From the NCBI GenBank assembly GCA_008125075.1, contig VLTH01000002.1, positions 717,804 through 781,803 of the forward strand: DNA of 64,000 nucleotides, in the 5' to 3' direction. This stretch comes from Acetivibrio alkalicellulosi (GTDB lineage: Bacteria > Bacillota > Clostridia > Acetivibrionales > Acetivibrionaceae). The notes beneath the pieces are model-generated. The model did no database searches and was not told where the DNA came from. It saw only the letters and a program-made list of their open reading frames with translations. The first letter of the stretch is position 1. Every line of letters begins with the position of its first letter. The position numbers and the translations under genes are program-made. Of the stretch, positions 1-9,510 are shown in pieces.

Positions 1-702
1 GGTCATACTGGTTCAGGTAAATCGACTTTGATACAGCACTTTAATGGGCTATTAAAGCCATCCTATGGTAATGTTTCTATAGATTCTAATCAAACAAATA
101 AAATAAATCAAGTTGGAATTGTATTTCAGCAACCGGAATATCAGCTTTTTGAAGATAATGTATATAATGATATAGCATATGGTCTTAAAAAGAAGGATAC
201 TCCTATAGAAATTATTGATAAAAAGATAAATGAAATTATGAAAATTGTAGGTCTATCTAATGATGTTTTAAATAAATCACCTTTTGAACTTTCAGGAGGA
301 CAAAAAAAAAGAGTGGCAATGGCAGGAATACTTATATTAGAGCCTAAAATATTAGTATTAGATGAACCTGCTGCGGGGTTAGATCCACAGGGACGTGAAG
401 ATATATATAGATTGATACAAAATTTGCATAAGGAAAAAAAGATTACTATAATTTTAGTTTCTCATAGCATGGAAGATATAGTAACCCTTGTAGATAGATT
501 AATTGTGATGAATGATGGGAAAATAGAAATGGATGGTACTATAAAACAGGTATTTGAAAATTTGAACAGACTTGAAAATATAGGTCTTAAGGCACCTCAA
601 ATCAGATATTTTATGAGGGAATTAAAGAAATTAATTCCTAATTTAAATGAAAACATTTTTACAGTAAAGGAAGCAAAGGAAGAAATAAGAAAGTTTCTGT
701 AA
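1..702 (+). CDS. ecfA2: Energy-coupling factor transporter ATPase EcfA2 (5' partial)
   Basis: ATP-hydrolysing subunit of an ECF-type vitamin/micronutrient importer, peripheral at the cytoplasmic membrane. The frame is open from base 1, so the start lies outside the window and 233 residues remain. Visible motifs are Walker A (GHTGSGKS at the very start), a Q-loop (FQQPEYQLF), the ABC signature LSGGQ, Walker B (ILVLDEPAAGLD) and the H-loop (VSHS). QxxEYQLF followed by a C-terminal tail of about 60 residues is typical of CbiO/EcfA proteins. Its usual partner ecfT is at 24924, about 24 kb away, although these genes are normally adjacent in Firmicutes. EcfA2 rather than EcfA1 is inferred from being the last ATPase before the expected ecfT position. 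Confidence 0.9.
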   Translation, partial: GHTGSGKSTLIQHFNGLLKPSYGNVSIDSNQTNKINQVGIVFQQPEYQLFEDNVYNDIAYGLKKKDTPIEIIDKKINEIMKIVGLSNDVLNKSPFELSGGQKKRVAMAGILILEPKILVLDEPAAGLDPQGREDIYRLIQNLHKEKKITIILVSHSMEDIVTLVDRLIVMNDGKIEMDGTIKQVFENLNRLENIGLKAPQIRYFMRELKKLIPNLNENIFTVKEAKEEIRKFL

Positions 703-722
703 AGTTTCAAAGCAATTGTCGT

Positions 723-743
723 AGGGAACCATAGGGGTTCCCT
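723..743. terminator. Hairpin between convergent ecfA2 and beta-glucosidase genes
   Basis: AGGGAACC and GGTTCCCT form an 8-bp perfect stem around a 5-nt loop. There is no clear T-tract, so it may be a terminator or part of a dispersed palindromic repeat. The loop and downstream sequence (AACCATAGGG..., CTAGC, CAAGA) recur at 55567-55595. Confidence 0.45.
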
Positions 744-785
744 AGCGAGCAAGAATGGTTATGAGCAACGCAAAGTTTCTTTAAG

Positions 786-2966
786 TTATAAAACTTTAAA
801 AACAGCTTTTATAAGATCTTCATCTTTTGAAGATCCTCCTACCATTACTTCAAATTCACCTGGTTCAACAAAACTATTTAGATTGGAATCAATAAGTGCA
901 AGAGAAGATATTGGAATTTTTATTTGAACATTTTTTGTTTCGCCTCCATTTAATTCAACTCTGGCAAAGCCTTTTAATTCCTTGATAGGAGTAGTAACAC
1001 AACTATAAATATCATTTATATATACCTGTACAATTTCAGTTCCCTTAACAGTTCCAGTGTTTTTAACATCTATTGTAAGTAAAAGCTCATCGTCAGTATC
1101 AAGTTCATAAGAAGCCAACTTAAGGTTAGAATACTCATAGCTTGTATATGAAATGCCATAGCCAAAGTGGAAAAGGGGTTCTGATGTTAAATCGGCATAC
1201 TTTCCTCCATGCCAGCCAGGATATTGATTATAATAGACAGGTTGTTGACCCACATGTCTTGGAAATGATATTGATAGTTTTCCACATGGATTGTAGTCAC
1301 CAAATAAAATTGATGCAACTGCATTACCACCTTCCATACCAGGATTCCAAGCTTCTATAATGGCATGAGCATTATCCTTAACCCATGGAATTGTGAGAGG
1401 TTTGCCGTTTATTAATACAACAATAAGAGGTTTTCCAGTGTTTTTTAGCTCTTTTAAAAGTTCTTCCTGACGACCTAATAAATCAAGGCTTGCTCTATCA
1501 CGAGTTTCTCCATTTAAAACAATTGTATCACCTACAACAGCAATAATAATATCACAGTCAGATGAAATTTTTAATGCAGCATCTATGTTATTTATACTTT
1601 CATCAATGACGTCGCAGCCTTTTTCATAAACAACTTCAAATTCTGAGCCAGCACGTTTTTTTATGCCTTCAAGAATTGTTACAATAGACGTTGTGTCGTA
1701 TTTGTTATACTCTAGTGTAGATCTTTCAGGAAAATCTCTAGGACCAAAAGACCAGTCTCCTAGTTGAGCAACAACATCATCTGCATTTGGGCCTACTACA
1801 GCAATTTTTTTAATTTTATTGGTAATAGGAAGTACATTTTCTTCATTTTTTAAAAGCACAATTGATTCTAAAGCACTTTTATATGATGCATTTTTATGCT
1901 GATCACATCCTATAATGCTATTTGAATTACTACAGTCAGGATATCTCTTTTCATCAAAGAGCCCTAGCTTAAATTTCATCAATAATATTCTTAAACACGC
2001 CTGATCAATTAGTTTTTCACTTATAATACCTTTTTTAACCAATTCAACTGCATTATCATAAAACTCAGGTGTAGTCATTATCATGTCATTTCCTGCATTT
2101 ATAACTATTTCACAAGATTTCTTTAAAGAAGGAGCAATTTTTTGCAATGAGTAAAGATTTCCTGTATTATTCCAGTCTGTTACTACAAAGCCTTTAAAAT
2201 TAAATTGGTTTTTTAGTATATCTGTAAGAAGCCATTTGTTTGCAGAGCAGGGAAGTCCGTCAATTGAGTTATAACCTGCCATAATAGTAGCACAACCAGC
2301 ATCAACAGCAGCTTTAAAAGGAGGTAAAAAAACAGTCTTCAGCTTTCTAGGTGATACATCACTTTCAGTTGAGTCTCTTCCACCCTGAGTTTCTCCATAT
2401 GCTGCAAAGTGTTTAGGGCATGATAGTATACTGTAAGGGTCTGATAGTTTTTCTCCCTGATAACCTTTTACCATGGCAGCCCCAAGTACCCCTGCAAGAT
2501 ATGGGTCTTCACCAAAGGTTTCATCTACACGCCCCCAACGCATATCTCTTCCCAGACATAAAACAGGTGAAAATGTCCAGTGTAGACCAGTTAAGATAAC
2601 TTCTTTTGCTGTAATATGAGCTACTTCTTGAAGGAGATCGGTATTCCAACTAGAGGATAAACCTAATTGAGATGGAAAAACAGTTGCATCATTGTAAAAT
2701 GCATGTCCATGTATTGCATCTATTCCAAAAATAAGGGGGATACCAAGCCTAGTTTCTTCAGACGAAATCTTCTGAAGCCTTATTGCTTCTTCTCCAACAA
2801 TATGTAAAAAAGATCCTACATTTTTATCTTTTATCCAAAGTTCAGGCTCTTTTCTTCCGTCAACCTGACACATCTGACCTACTTTTTCCTCAATAGTCAT
2901 TCTATTTAATAAATCTTGAGCTCTATCTTCATAACTATAACTTTGAATTTTGTATATTTCAGTCAT
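786..2966 (-). CDS. Glycoside hydrolase family 3 beta-glucosidase
   Basis: Cytoplasmic beta-glucosidase, 726 aa, with no signal peptide. It probably hydrolyses cellobiose or short cello-oligosaccharides after import. The N-terminal GH3 TIM barrel includes KHFAAYGE and the nucleophile motif VVTDWNN (Asp about 264). It is followed by the GH3 C-terminal alpha/beta sandwich (VVGPNADD, VVLINGKPL) and a fibronectin-III-like tail ending near residue 726. The ATG at 2966 is preferred over a TTG two codons upstream because GGGAGG lies 6-7 nt before it. The gene is downstream of the alpha-2-macroglobulin gene on the same strand, but a 63-bp palindrome separates them, so separate transcription is likely. 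Substrate specificity (glucoside versus xyloside) cannot be read from sequence alone. Confidence 0.93.
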   Translation of the reverse strand: MTEIYKIQSYSYEDRAQDLLNRMTIEEKVGQMCQVDGRKEPELWIKDKNVGSFLHIVGEEAIRLQKISSEETRLGIPLIFGIDAIHGHAFYNDATVFPSQLGLSSSWNTDLLQEVAHITAKEVILTGLHWTFSPVLCLGRDMRWGRVDETFGEDPYLAGVLGAAMVKGYQGEKLSDPYSILSCPKHFAAYGETQGGRDSTESDVSPRKLKTVFLPPFKAAVDAGCATIMAGYNSIDGLPCSANKWLLTDILKNQFNFKGFVVTDWNNTGNLYSLQKIAPSLKKSCEIVINAGNDMIMTTPEFYDNAVELVKKGIISEKLIDQACLRILLMKFKLGLFDEKRYPDCSNSNSIIGCDQHKNASYKSALESIVLLKNEENVLPITNKIKKIAVVGPNADDVVAQLGDWSFGPRDFPERSTLEYNKYDTTSIVTILEGIKKRAGSEFEVVYEKGCDVIDESINNIDAALKISSDCDIIIAVVGDTIVLNGETRDRASLDLLGRQEELLKELKNTGKPLIVVLINGKPLTIPWVKDNAHAIIEAWNPGMEGGNAVASILFGDYNPCGKLSISFPRHVGQQPVYYNQYPGWHGGKYADLTSEPLFHFGYGISYTSYEYSNLKLASYELDTDDELLLTIDVKNTGTVKGTEIVQVYINDIYSCVTTPIKELKGFARVELNGGETKNVQIKIPISSLALIDSNLNSFVEPGEFEVMVGGSSKDEDLIKAVFKVL

Positions 2967-2986
2967 TTGCAACCCTCCCTTTTATT

Positions 2987-3049
2987 GAAGCAGGGGGACG
3001 GTTCTTTTGCTTCCATGCATGGAAGCAAAAGAACCGTCCCCCATGCTTC
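2987..3049. repeat. Long near-perfect palindrome
   Basis: The core 2993-3042 is a perfect 50-nt palindrome starting GGGGGACGGTTCTTTTG and centred on ATGCAT. After a one-base bulge (A3043) the arms continue as GAAGCA / TGCTTC, giving about 31 paired bases. It lies between two minus-strand genes with no T-tract, so it may serve as a terminator or be a palindromic repeat element. The GGGGACGGTTC motif resembles dispersed palindromes known in clostridial and Desulfotomaculum genomes (recalled, not searched). Confidence 0.9.
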
Positions 3050-3131
3050 CTTCTATTATTACATAGATTTAGTGCAATAATCAAGAGGAGGATTTAGAAT
3101 AAATTCTATTGCAGCCTTTTATTTATATTTT

Positions 3132-6100
3132 TTACATTTCCACATTTATATTAATAGGTGGAAGGATTGTTTCAACAAATGGGTTATAATAATCGTATAC
3201 CCTTACGGCAGACGAATTAACGTTTACAGGATACCCTGGCCTCATTAGAATGTCTAATGACTTTAATTCATTAGGTTGAAAATCTCTAATATATATATCT
3301 ATTCTTCCATAACTTAAGCTGTATTCTTCTATTACTCCCTTTTCTACTAGGCTTTTTAAGCTATAGTCATCCACTGTGAATCCTTGTGGTACGTCTACAA
3401 TAACCATAAGGTTTTGGACAGTATCATTTTTTCTGTTGATAATCATTATATTATTCGTTACCTCTTCATTGACCTTTAAGTTAGTATTAAATCTTCTTGA
3501 TATTTCAAAATGGTCAGTACTTTTAATCATATCATAGGGAATATAGTATTCCTTAATAATATCATAGGATATGGGATAACTAGTATTTATCATTACTATA
3601 TTTTCATTTTTTATAGTATCAAATTCCAGCTGATAAAGATCAAGTACTTCACCAGATTTAATATCAATTTGTTTTTTTTCATCATTTACCTGTATAGTTA
3701 CAGTGAAGTCTTCTTTAACGGGATTTATACTTTCAATCAGAGCTTTTAAACACAAAATAGTAGCCTGGGTTGTTGAAAAAGCACCATAGGGATCTTTGTT
3801 TGAAATAATATATGATATAAATTGCTGGTTTATATCAGGGTGCAAGCCTGATTTAGATAGTGCTATTGATGCAAGGGCTGTGGTTTGTAAACTTTGTATT
3901 TTTCCATATGATCCATAGTAATCTCTTCTATTAGATTTTAAGTAGGTATAAGTATTTTCTCGGTGAATATTATTTATAAGCTGATTTATAACTGTATCTG
4001 CCATTTTGTCTCCGGTATTTACTAAGATATTAGCAATAAGTGCTAGAGTATAATTATCATCAACTTTATCCAATCCATTTTTTAAGTAGGTTATAGTTCT
4101 GTCAAATCGTGAATCATCTTTACAAACTTCTGATAATGCCCAGGCAATGTATGCATTATGAGAGAAATTATCATATGAATTAATACTATGGCTTCTGCCT
4201 GTAATTTCAAAAGAACCATCTTGTTTTTGTTTTCCAAATAGAAATTCTTTCATTCTATTTATAAGGTCATCATCAACATAATGAACTTTTTTAAGATCAT
4301 TAAACTGCATCAGACCATATGCAGTCAGTACAGTTTCCGCAGGTCTATGACCATATAAGGAGAAACCTCCTTTTTCACCATTTACTTCGTATGTCAGGAT
4401 TTTTTGAAACCCTTTTTCAATATAATCATATGCAACTTTTTCTATATCCAAACTAGATGTGTTTGTGTCTTTAAGATATTTAAGTACTAAAATATTAGGA
4501 TATAAGCTAGATGAAATCTGCTCAAAACATCCATTGGGAAGTCTTAATACACCCTCTAAACCACCTACTACATGACTCATATTAGATGTATAAAGATTTA
4601 CTCTTATTTTTTTAGTATCATCAATTGCATTGCTCAAAAAGAAAACATCTTGATTTATTCTTTCTTTAATGCTTCCACTAGAAGCAACTTCATCTATGCA
4701 CAATCCCTGAGGGGATACTTTAACGCTCTTTTTTACAGCATCACTCATTGAATCACTTTGGGCGTCAACTCTAAGGGAGAAGTTGCCAAAACTATTTATT
4801 TTTATTGGTACATATAAAAATTTCTGTCCATTAGGAGGAACTATAACATTTATTTCTGATTGTCCATCTATTAATGTAAACCATTGGTCTTCCTTTATTG
4901 TAAGCGTGACTTCTTTAGAAGAATCTGTGTAGTTGAATACTGTTAAAGGCATTTTGAGTTCATCTCCAGCCTTTAAGTTTCTTGGAAGTTCAAAATCTAT
5001 AAAAAAGTCCTGAAAAACAAGAATGTTTTCTGTATTACTACCTAAATAACCATTAATTGAATTAGCAGCAGCCATAACCTTCCAAGTTGTTATGTTGTCG
5101 GCTAGAGGAATTTTAAAAGTTGCCTTACCATCCTGTGCTATAATTTGTGGAGCAAAATACACTGATTCTAAAAAATTACTTCTAAGTGTTTTTGAATTAT
5201 CCGAGTCACTTGATAAGGCTTCTGAGTCAAAAGAGTTAGTGACAGATGGTGATACTGAGCCAAAAGAGTTAGTGTCAGATGGTGATGCTGAGTCATGAAG
5301 TTCTCCCGGTGAAAAGTTAGAACCTAAAGTGGTGTTAGGTCTAGCAGAGCTTGTTCCACTTTCCATTGAGAACATAGAATCAAAGTATTTATTATTTAGA
5401 TTATAATTTGGTATCAATATTATTAGTAAAATACAAAAAGTAATTGCTGCGGATATACCTGTGATATTAGGAATAGAGTAATAAGTTTTAAAATACTTTG
5501 ATAAAAGGTTTAGCAATAGTACATAGATTAATGTAGAGGGGATAATTAGCAATAGCATTAATTCTATAATACCAAAATTGATATGAGTATTTGAATAATA
5601 TAAATCTAGTAAAAATGAAACAAGTATAAATATAGCTAAATATCCAGCATAGAAAAATATAAACATTCTAAAAGGCTTAAAGAGTATTAATAAATAAACA
5701 ATTATGAAAATAATTATTATAGCAAGCATCCACCAAAATCGGTTTAGAGTGTTCTGTTTTTGAGTAAAATTATTATGGCTTAACTGGTCTATTTTAGGCC
5801 TTGATAAAGACTCTTCTAAAAGAAGTGCTTTTAAAGTACTTTGTGATGCATTACTCAAAATAGCTTCATAAAACATATGATAATCTTTGTTGTCAGAGGA
5901 TAATGCGTTTTTAATGTTGTCAATTGCCATATCGTAATTTGCCAGTGTAAGAATAGCTTCATCAAGTATACTTAATCCTATTGCACTGTTTAAAGGATTA
6001 TTATTACTGTCCCTAATATCAAAAGAAATCTCTATATCTTCACCAGGTTTAAAGGCTCTATTTTCCTTAATAATATCAACAGTCATATTTTTCTCAGGGT

Positions 6101-7673
6101 TTATAAAAATAGTTTTTTGAGAACGTATAATTCTATTATTTCTATCAGGATTAAAAAGGCCTGCTGGGTTAGTTTGTTTTTCTGCATACATATTTATCAG
6201 CCCATATATATCTTGTGGCAATTCAATTTCTATCCGACTATTATCTGTAATGAAAGTATTTATAATTTGATTATTTTTGCTTATGAAAACTCTTGTGGGT
6301 ATATTGAAGGTGTTACTTACAATGTCTAAAGAAATAGTTTCATTTTGACTGTATACCCCTTTATCAGTCCTGAGTATCATTTCTCTCGAACTGTCATAAG
6401 GAATCTTAAAGTTAATATATTGCTCATGAACAATTTGGTCATGGTCTTCATAATAAATAATGGCATCAATTGTATAATAATCATTATTTAAATTTACTGG
6501 TATAAATGAGAATTTAGCAATACCATTTTGATCGGTCACAATTTCTCTATTTATATCTCCAGCTAGTCTTATATAAGCTTTTAGGGGAGAACCATCGATT
6601 TTTGTTGTAAAAACATATGCTTCGTTTTCAATTCCAGGTATAAGGCTATTGTTTTCTGGAATAATCTTAGCTATTATTTTACTCATAGAAGAATATATGG
6701 TGATTTCATCAGTTACAAGGTAATTAGAATTGTCAATTACTTCAGCAGTTATTATATTCTGACCTTCAGTATTTATTTTAAAACTAAAGTCTCCTTTGCC
6801 ATATTCATCAAGGAGCAATTGAGTAATTACATCATTATTAACCTTTAGTTTCACATTTGCATTTGATACAGGCTGGCCAAAAAAATATGTTGCGTCAATG
6901 GTTCCTGTGACCTGCTCATTTAATAGATATTCTGTAGAATCTGTTTTTATGGTTACATTAAACTTAGGTAAAATATAGGGAGTTACTTGAAAATCCCTTT
7001 GTAATGAAGAGCTATCAAAGTCTGCTGTAATAGTATATGTTCCGCTATTTACTTTATCACCTACTAAAAAGTTACCGCTGAGAATGCCGTATTCAGAAGA
7101 AGGAAGAGTCTTTTTGTAAACAGTGTTTTGCTTAGCATCAGTTATTGTAACATCAACGTCTGTTTGTAATGGATGATCGTTTCTTGAATCTGTAACTAGT
7201 ACTCTGAAGTTTAGTTCATCACCTGGTCTGTATAATGGTTTGTCAAGAGTTATATTCATGTTATTTGTTGAAGACATATGGTTAATTACAATTTTCTTTA
7301 GAATCCTGTCCCGATTAGTATTTGATGAAACTCTAAAGTCAAGATAGTATTCTCCAGACAAATCTTCAAGGATATTAAAATTTACTGCCAACTGACCTAA
7401 GTCGTCGGTGTAACCCTGAAATACTTCCTTTACACGCTTCTTATTTTCATTTAAAAGATTTATACTGACTTTTGATTTTACAGGCTCGGACTTTTTTGAA
7501 TTTAACACAAAAATTTGACAACTGCCAGGTGCACCACTTATGTACTTTTCCTGAGTTGTAATAGTTATTTCAAGGTTTGAAATGCTTATGTAATAAATAA
7601 GATTTATTAAGAGTGACAGTGCAAATATGACTCCTGATATAAAAAGTACATACTTAAGGATTTTCTTTTTCAT
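3132..7673 (-). CDS. Membrane-anchored alpha-2-macroglobulin-like protein with internal transmembrane module
   Basis: Large extracytoplasmic protein of 1513 aa from the alpha-2-macroglobulin family (protease-trapping, thioester-containing). The ATG at 7673 is chosen because GGAGGTGG lies just upstream. An N-terminal membrane anchor (about residues 5-27) is followed by macroglobulin beta-domains (LDKPLYRPGDEL is the typical MG2 motif). Near residues 650-780 there are four to five hydrophobic helices, then a Ser-rich low-complexity linker, the A2M domain (FAPQIIAQDGKATFKIPLADNITTWK begins it), and the thioester domain with PNGCFEQ. This fits the C-x-E-Q thioester signature, so the thioester is probably functional. 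No pbpC, the usual bacterial A2M partner, is nearby. The neighbouring genes encode other cell-surface proteins. Confidence 0.85.
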   Translation of the reverse strand: MKKKILKYVLFISGVIFALSLLINLIYYISISNLEITITTQEKYISGAPGSCQIFVLNSKKSEPVKSKVSINLLNENKKRVKEVFQGYTDDLGQLAVNFNILEDLSGEYYLDFRVSSNTNRDRILKKIVINHMSSTNNMNITLDKPLYRPGDELNFRVLVTDSRNDHPLQTDVDVTITDAKQNTVYKKTLPSSEYGILSGNFLVGDKVNSGTYTITADFDSSSLQRDFQVTPYILPKFNVTIKTDSTEYLLNEQVTGTIDATYFFGQPVSNANVKLKVNNDVITQLLLDEYGKGDFSFKINTEGQNIITAEVIDNSNYLVTDEITIYSSMSKIIAKIIPENNSLIPGIENEAYVFTTKIDGSPLKAYIRLAGDINREIVTDQNGIAKFSFIPVNLNNDYYTIDAIIYYEDHDQIVHEQYINFKIPYDSSREMILRTDKGVYSQNETISLDIVSNTFNIPTRVFISKNNQIINTFITDNSRIEIELPQDIYGLINMYAEKQTNPAGLFNPDRNNRIIRSQKTIFINPEKNMTVDIIKENRAFKPGEDIEISFDIRDSNNNPLNSAIGLSILDEAILTLANYDMAIDNIKNALSSDNKDYHMFYEAILSNASQSTLKALLLEESLSRPKIDQLSHNNFTQKQNTLNRFWWMLAIIIIFIIVYLLILFKPFRMFIFFYAGYLAIFILVSFLLDLYYSNTHINFGIIELMLLLIIPSTLIYVLLLNLLSKYFKTYYSIPNITGISAAITFCILLIILIPNYNLNNKYFDSMFSMESGTSSARPNTTLGSNFSPGELHDSASPSDTNSFGSVSPSVTNSFDSEALSSDSDNSKTLRSNFLESVYFAPQIIAQDGKATFKIPLADNITTWKVMAAANSINGYLGSNTENILVFQDFFIDFELPRNLKAGDELKMPLTVFNYTDSSKEVTLTIKEDQWFTLIDGQSEINVIVPPNGQKFLYVPIKINSFGNFSLRVDAQSDSMSDAVKKSVKVSPQGLCIDEVASSGSIKERINQDVFFLSNAIDDTKKIRVNLYTSNMSHVVGGLEGVLRLPNGCFEQISSSLYPNILVLKYLKDTNTSSLDIEKVAYDYIEKGFQKILTYEVNGEKGGFSLYGHRPAETVLTAYGLMQFNDLKKVHYVDDDLINRMKEFLFGKQKQDGSFEITGRSHSINSYDNFSHNAYIAWALSEVCKDDSRFDRTITYLKNGLDKVDDNYTLALIANILVNTGDKMADTVINQLINNIHRENTYTYLKSNRRDYYGSYGKIQSLQTTALASIALSKSGLHPDINQQFISYIISNKDPYGAFSTTQATILCLKALIESINPVKEDFTVTIQVNDEKKQIDIKSGEVLDLYQLEFDTIKNENIVMINTSYPISYDIIKEYYIPYDMIKSTDHFEISRRFNTNLKVNEEVTNNIMIINRKNDTVQNLMVIVDVPQGFTVDDYSLKSLVEKGVIEEYSLSYGRIDIYIRDFQPNELKSLDILMRPGYPVNVNSSAVRVYDYYNPFVETILPPININVEM
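5227..5292. repeat. 33-bp in-frame tandem repeat (2 copies) in the A2M gene
   Basis: Two adjacent 33-bp units (5227-5259 and 5260-5292) differ at only a few positions. Read on the minus strand they encode an 11-residue Ser/Thr/Asn-rich unit (SPSxTNSFxSx) within the linker just after the transmembrane module. Confidence 0.85.
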
Positions 7674-7811
7674 AGACCCACCTCCGGAATTATATATACA
7701 TTTAGACGCAAAAAGAAATAATTGGTTCCGGAAGCACGAAATTGTTTTTAACAAGTTAAAGGGCTGCTCACTAATTTCTTAGCGCAACGGCCCCCTTATG
7801 AATAATAAAAG

Positions 7812-9212
7812 TTAATTATATTCTAACACTGACTTAAAATCAATATACTGATTAATAAGAACTATCATTTCTTCGCGTGTAGAATAATTATCTAGAAATA
7901 GACTTCCATTGTAGCCTTTAATTATCCCACATTTATATAATTTAGCAATGTGGTGTACAATACTTTCGTCCAAATTACTAAACTTTTCTGTAGTTAGTAG
8001 TTCTTCATCATATGGTATTGATATATCTCCTAATGATTTTGAAATGACCAGAGCAACCTCTTGACGACTTATTAATTCTTTTCTTTTTTCGTGCCAGGAA
8101 GAATCAATTAATCCAGTATCTATTGCTTCGTTAATAAACGTTTTAGACCAGTACTCTAAGTTATCTATTGGAGTTATTCCTTTAATTCTCATGATTAAAG
8201 CTATAAACTCTTCTTTTGAAGCATTAGCACGGGGTCTAAAAGAACCATCGCCATATCCTGAGATATAACCTTTACCCAAGAATGAGTTTATCTGTTCTTC
8301 TGACCACCTGTACCTGATATCATAAAAGCTCTTTTGCAAATGAATTGAGCTTTGCTTAAAGCCATAATCTAAAAGTCCAAGTACCTCCTGAAACATATTT
8401 GTACGATTTTGATTTTGCATAAGTACACATATTAATTCAAGGCCTTCATTATTTCTAGCTGAGAAAACACCTGTATTTCTTGCTGCATTTGTATAACCTG
8501 TTTTAATTCCATTTATTTTAAAAATCGATGTATCATAGGTTATGTCACGAAAGAAACGGTTTGTCGATCTTATAAGTCGAGAACCTCTTTTGTTTGTAGG
8601 ACGTAAATTGAACTGGCTTTTTGAAACTATTTCACGAAACTTTGAATTAGATGTAGCATAACGGGCAATATTTGCCATATCTCTAGCCGTTGTTATATTA
8701 TTAGGGTGTCTATCTCCTACATCAAGGCCAATTGGATTGGTAAAGTTGGTGTCTTTTGCTCCAATTTGTTTTGCCTTGTCATTCATGAGTTTTAAAAAAC
8801 CAGACATACCACCACCAATATTTTCTGCAATTACATTAGCTGCATCATTTGCAGAGACTAACATAAGCATATGCAATAGGTCATTTAAGTATATTTGCTC
8901 CCCAATTATTATTCCAGCATTAGTACCACCAATACCTATATTTCTTACTGCTGTAGTGCTTGCGGTATATGGTCTTGAAAAATCCCCAAATTCAATTGCT
9001 ATTATAGTCGTCATAATCTTTGATATACTTGCTGGATGTAAAACTTTATCAGAATTTTTTTCAGAAATTACAGTGTTTGAGTTTGCATCGATTAGTATGT
9101 AAGAAGTAGAACCTGGTGCTAAATTGAGTTTTTGACCTTGTGCGTAAGAATAAAAAGGAGTAATGAATAAAGCTAAACATAAAATAACTGTAATGCATTT
9201 TTTGCTAAACAT
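7812..9212 (-). CDS. D-alanyl-D-alanine carboxypeptidase (PBP5/DacF type) with SLH domains
   Basis: Secreted serine D,D-carboxypeptidase that trims the terminal D-Ala of peptidoglycan stem peptides, 466 aa. A signal peptide (FSKKCITVILCLALFITP) is followed by the S11 peptidase domain, which contains SISK (Ser-x-x-Lys nucleophile), SAN and KTGYTNAA. The last about 170 residues hold three S-layer homology repeats (for example GYISGYGDGSFRPRANASKEE), which would anchor the enzyme to secondary wall polymer. The start at 9212 has GGAGG 8 nt upstream; further in-frame codons upstream lack a ribosome site and would mask the signal peptide. SLH anchoring instead of an amphipathic C-terminal helix is a feature of SLH-bearing clostridia. 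Confidence 0.93.
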   Translation of the reverse strand: MFSKKCITVILCLALFITPFYSYAQGQKLNLAPGSTSYILIDANSNTVISEKNSDKVLHPASISKIMTTIIAIEFGDFSRPYTASTTAVRNIGIGGTNAGIIIGEQIYLNDLLHMLMLVSANDAANVIAENIGGGMSGFLKLMNDKAKQIGAKDTNFTNPIGLDVGDRHPNNITTARDMANIARYATSNSKFREIVSKSQFNLRPTNKRGSRLIRSTNRFFRDITYDTSIFKINGIKTGYTNAARNTGVFSARNNEGLELICVLMQNQNRTNMFQEVLGLLDYGFKQSSIHLQKSFYDIRYRWSEEQINSFLGKGYISGYGDGSFRPRANASKEEFIALIMRIKGITPIDNLEYWSKTFINEAIDTGLIDSSWHEKRKELISRQEVALVISKSLGDISIPYDEELLTTEKFSNLDESIVHHIAKLYKCGIIKGYNGSLFLDNYSTREEMIVLINQYIDFKSVLEYN

Positions 9213-9510
9213 AAATAAAACCTCCAGATTTTTTCTTTTGTTAATAACTACAATAAATTTATTCAAATATTTTGTTATGGAAAGAATAGTCGCTTTAATA
9301 AATATCGTCATTTATATGTGAGCTATAAATCAGAAAATTAAATAAAAATTCTCAAACCTCTTAAACTTGATTCACAATGTTGATCTTATTCTAATTCCTC
9401 ACATTCATTAAATGCATCCATTGAATAGATACCATATATTCTTAATATAAGTATATATATTCATGATATAATAATACTTAAAATATACACCATAATAATA
9501 GGAGAATCAA

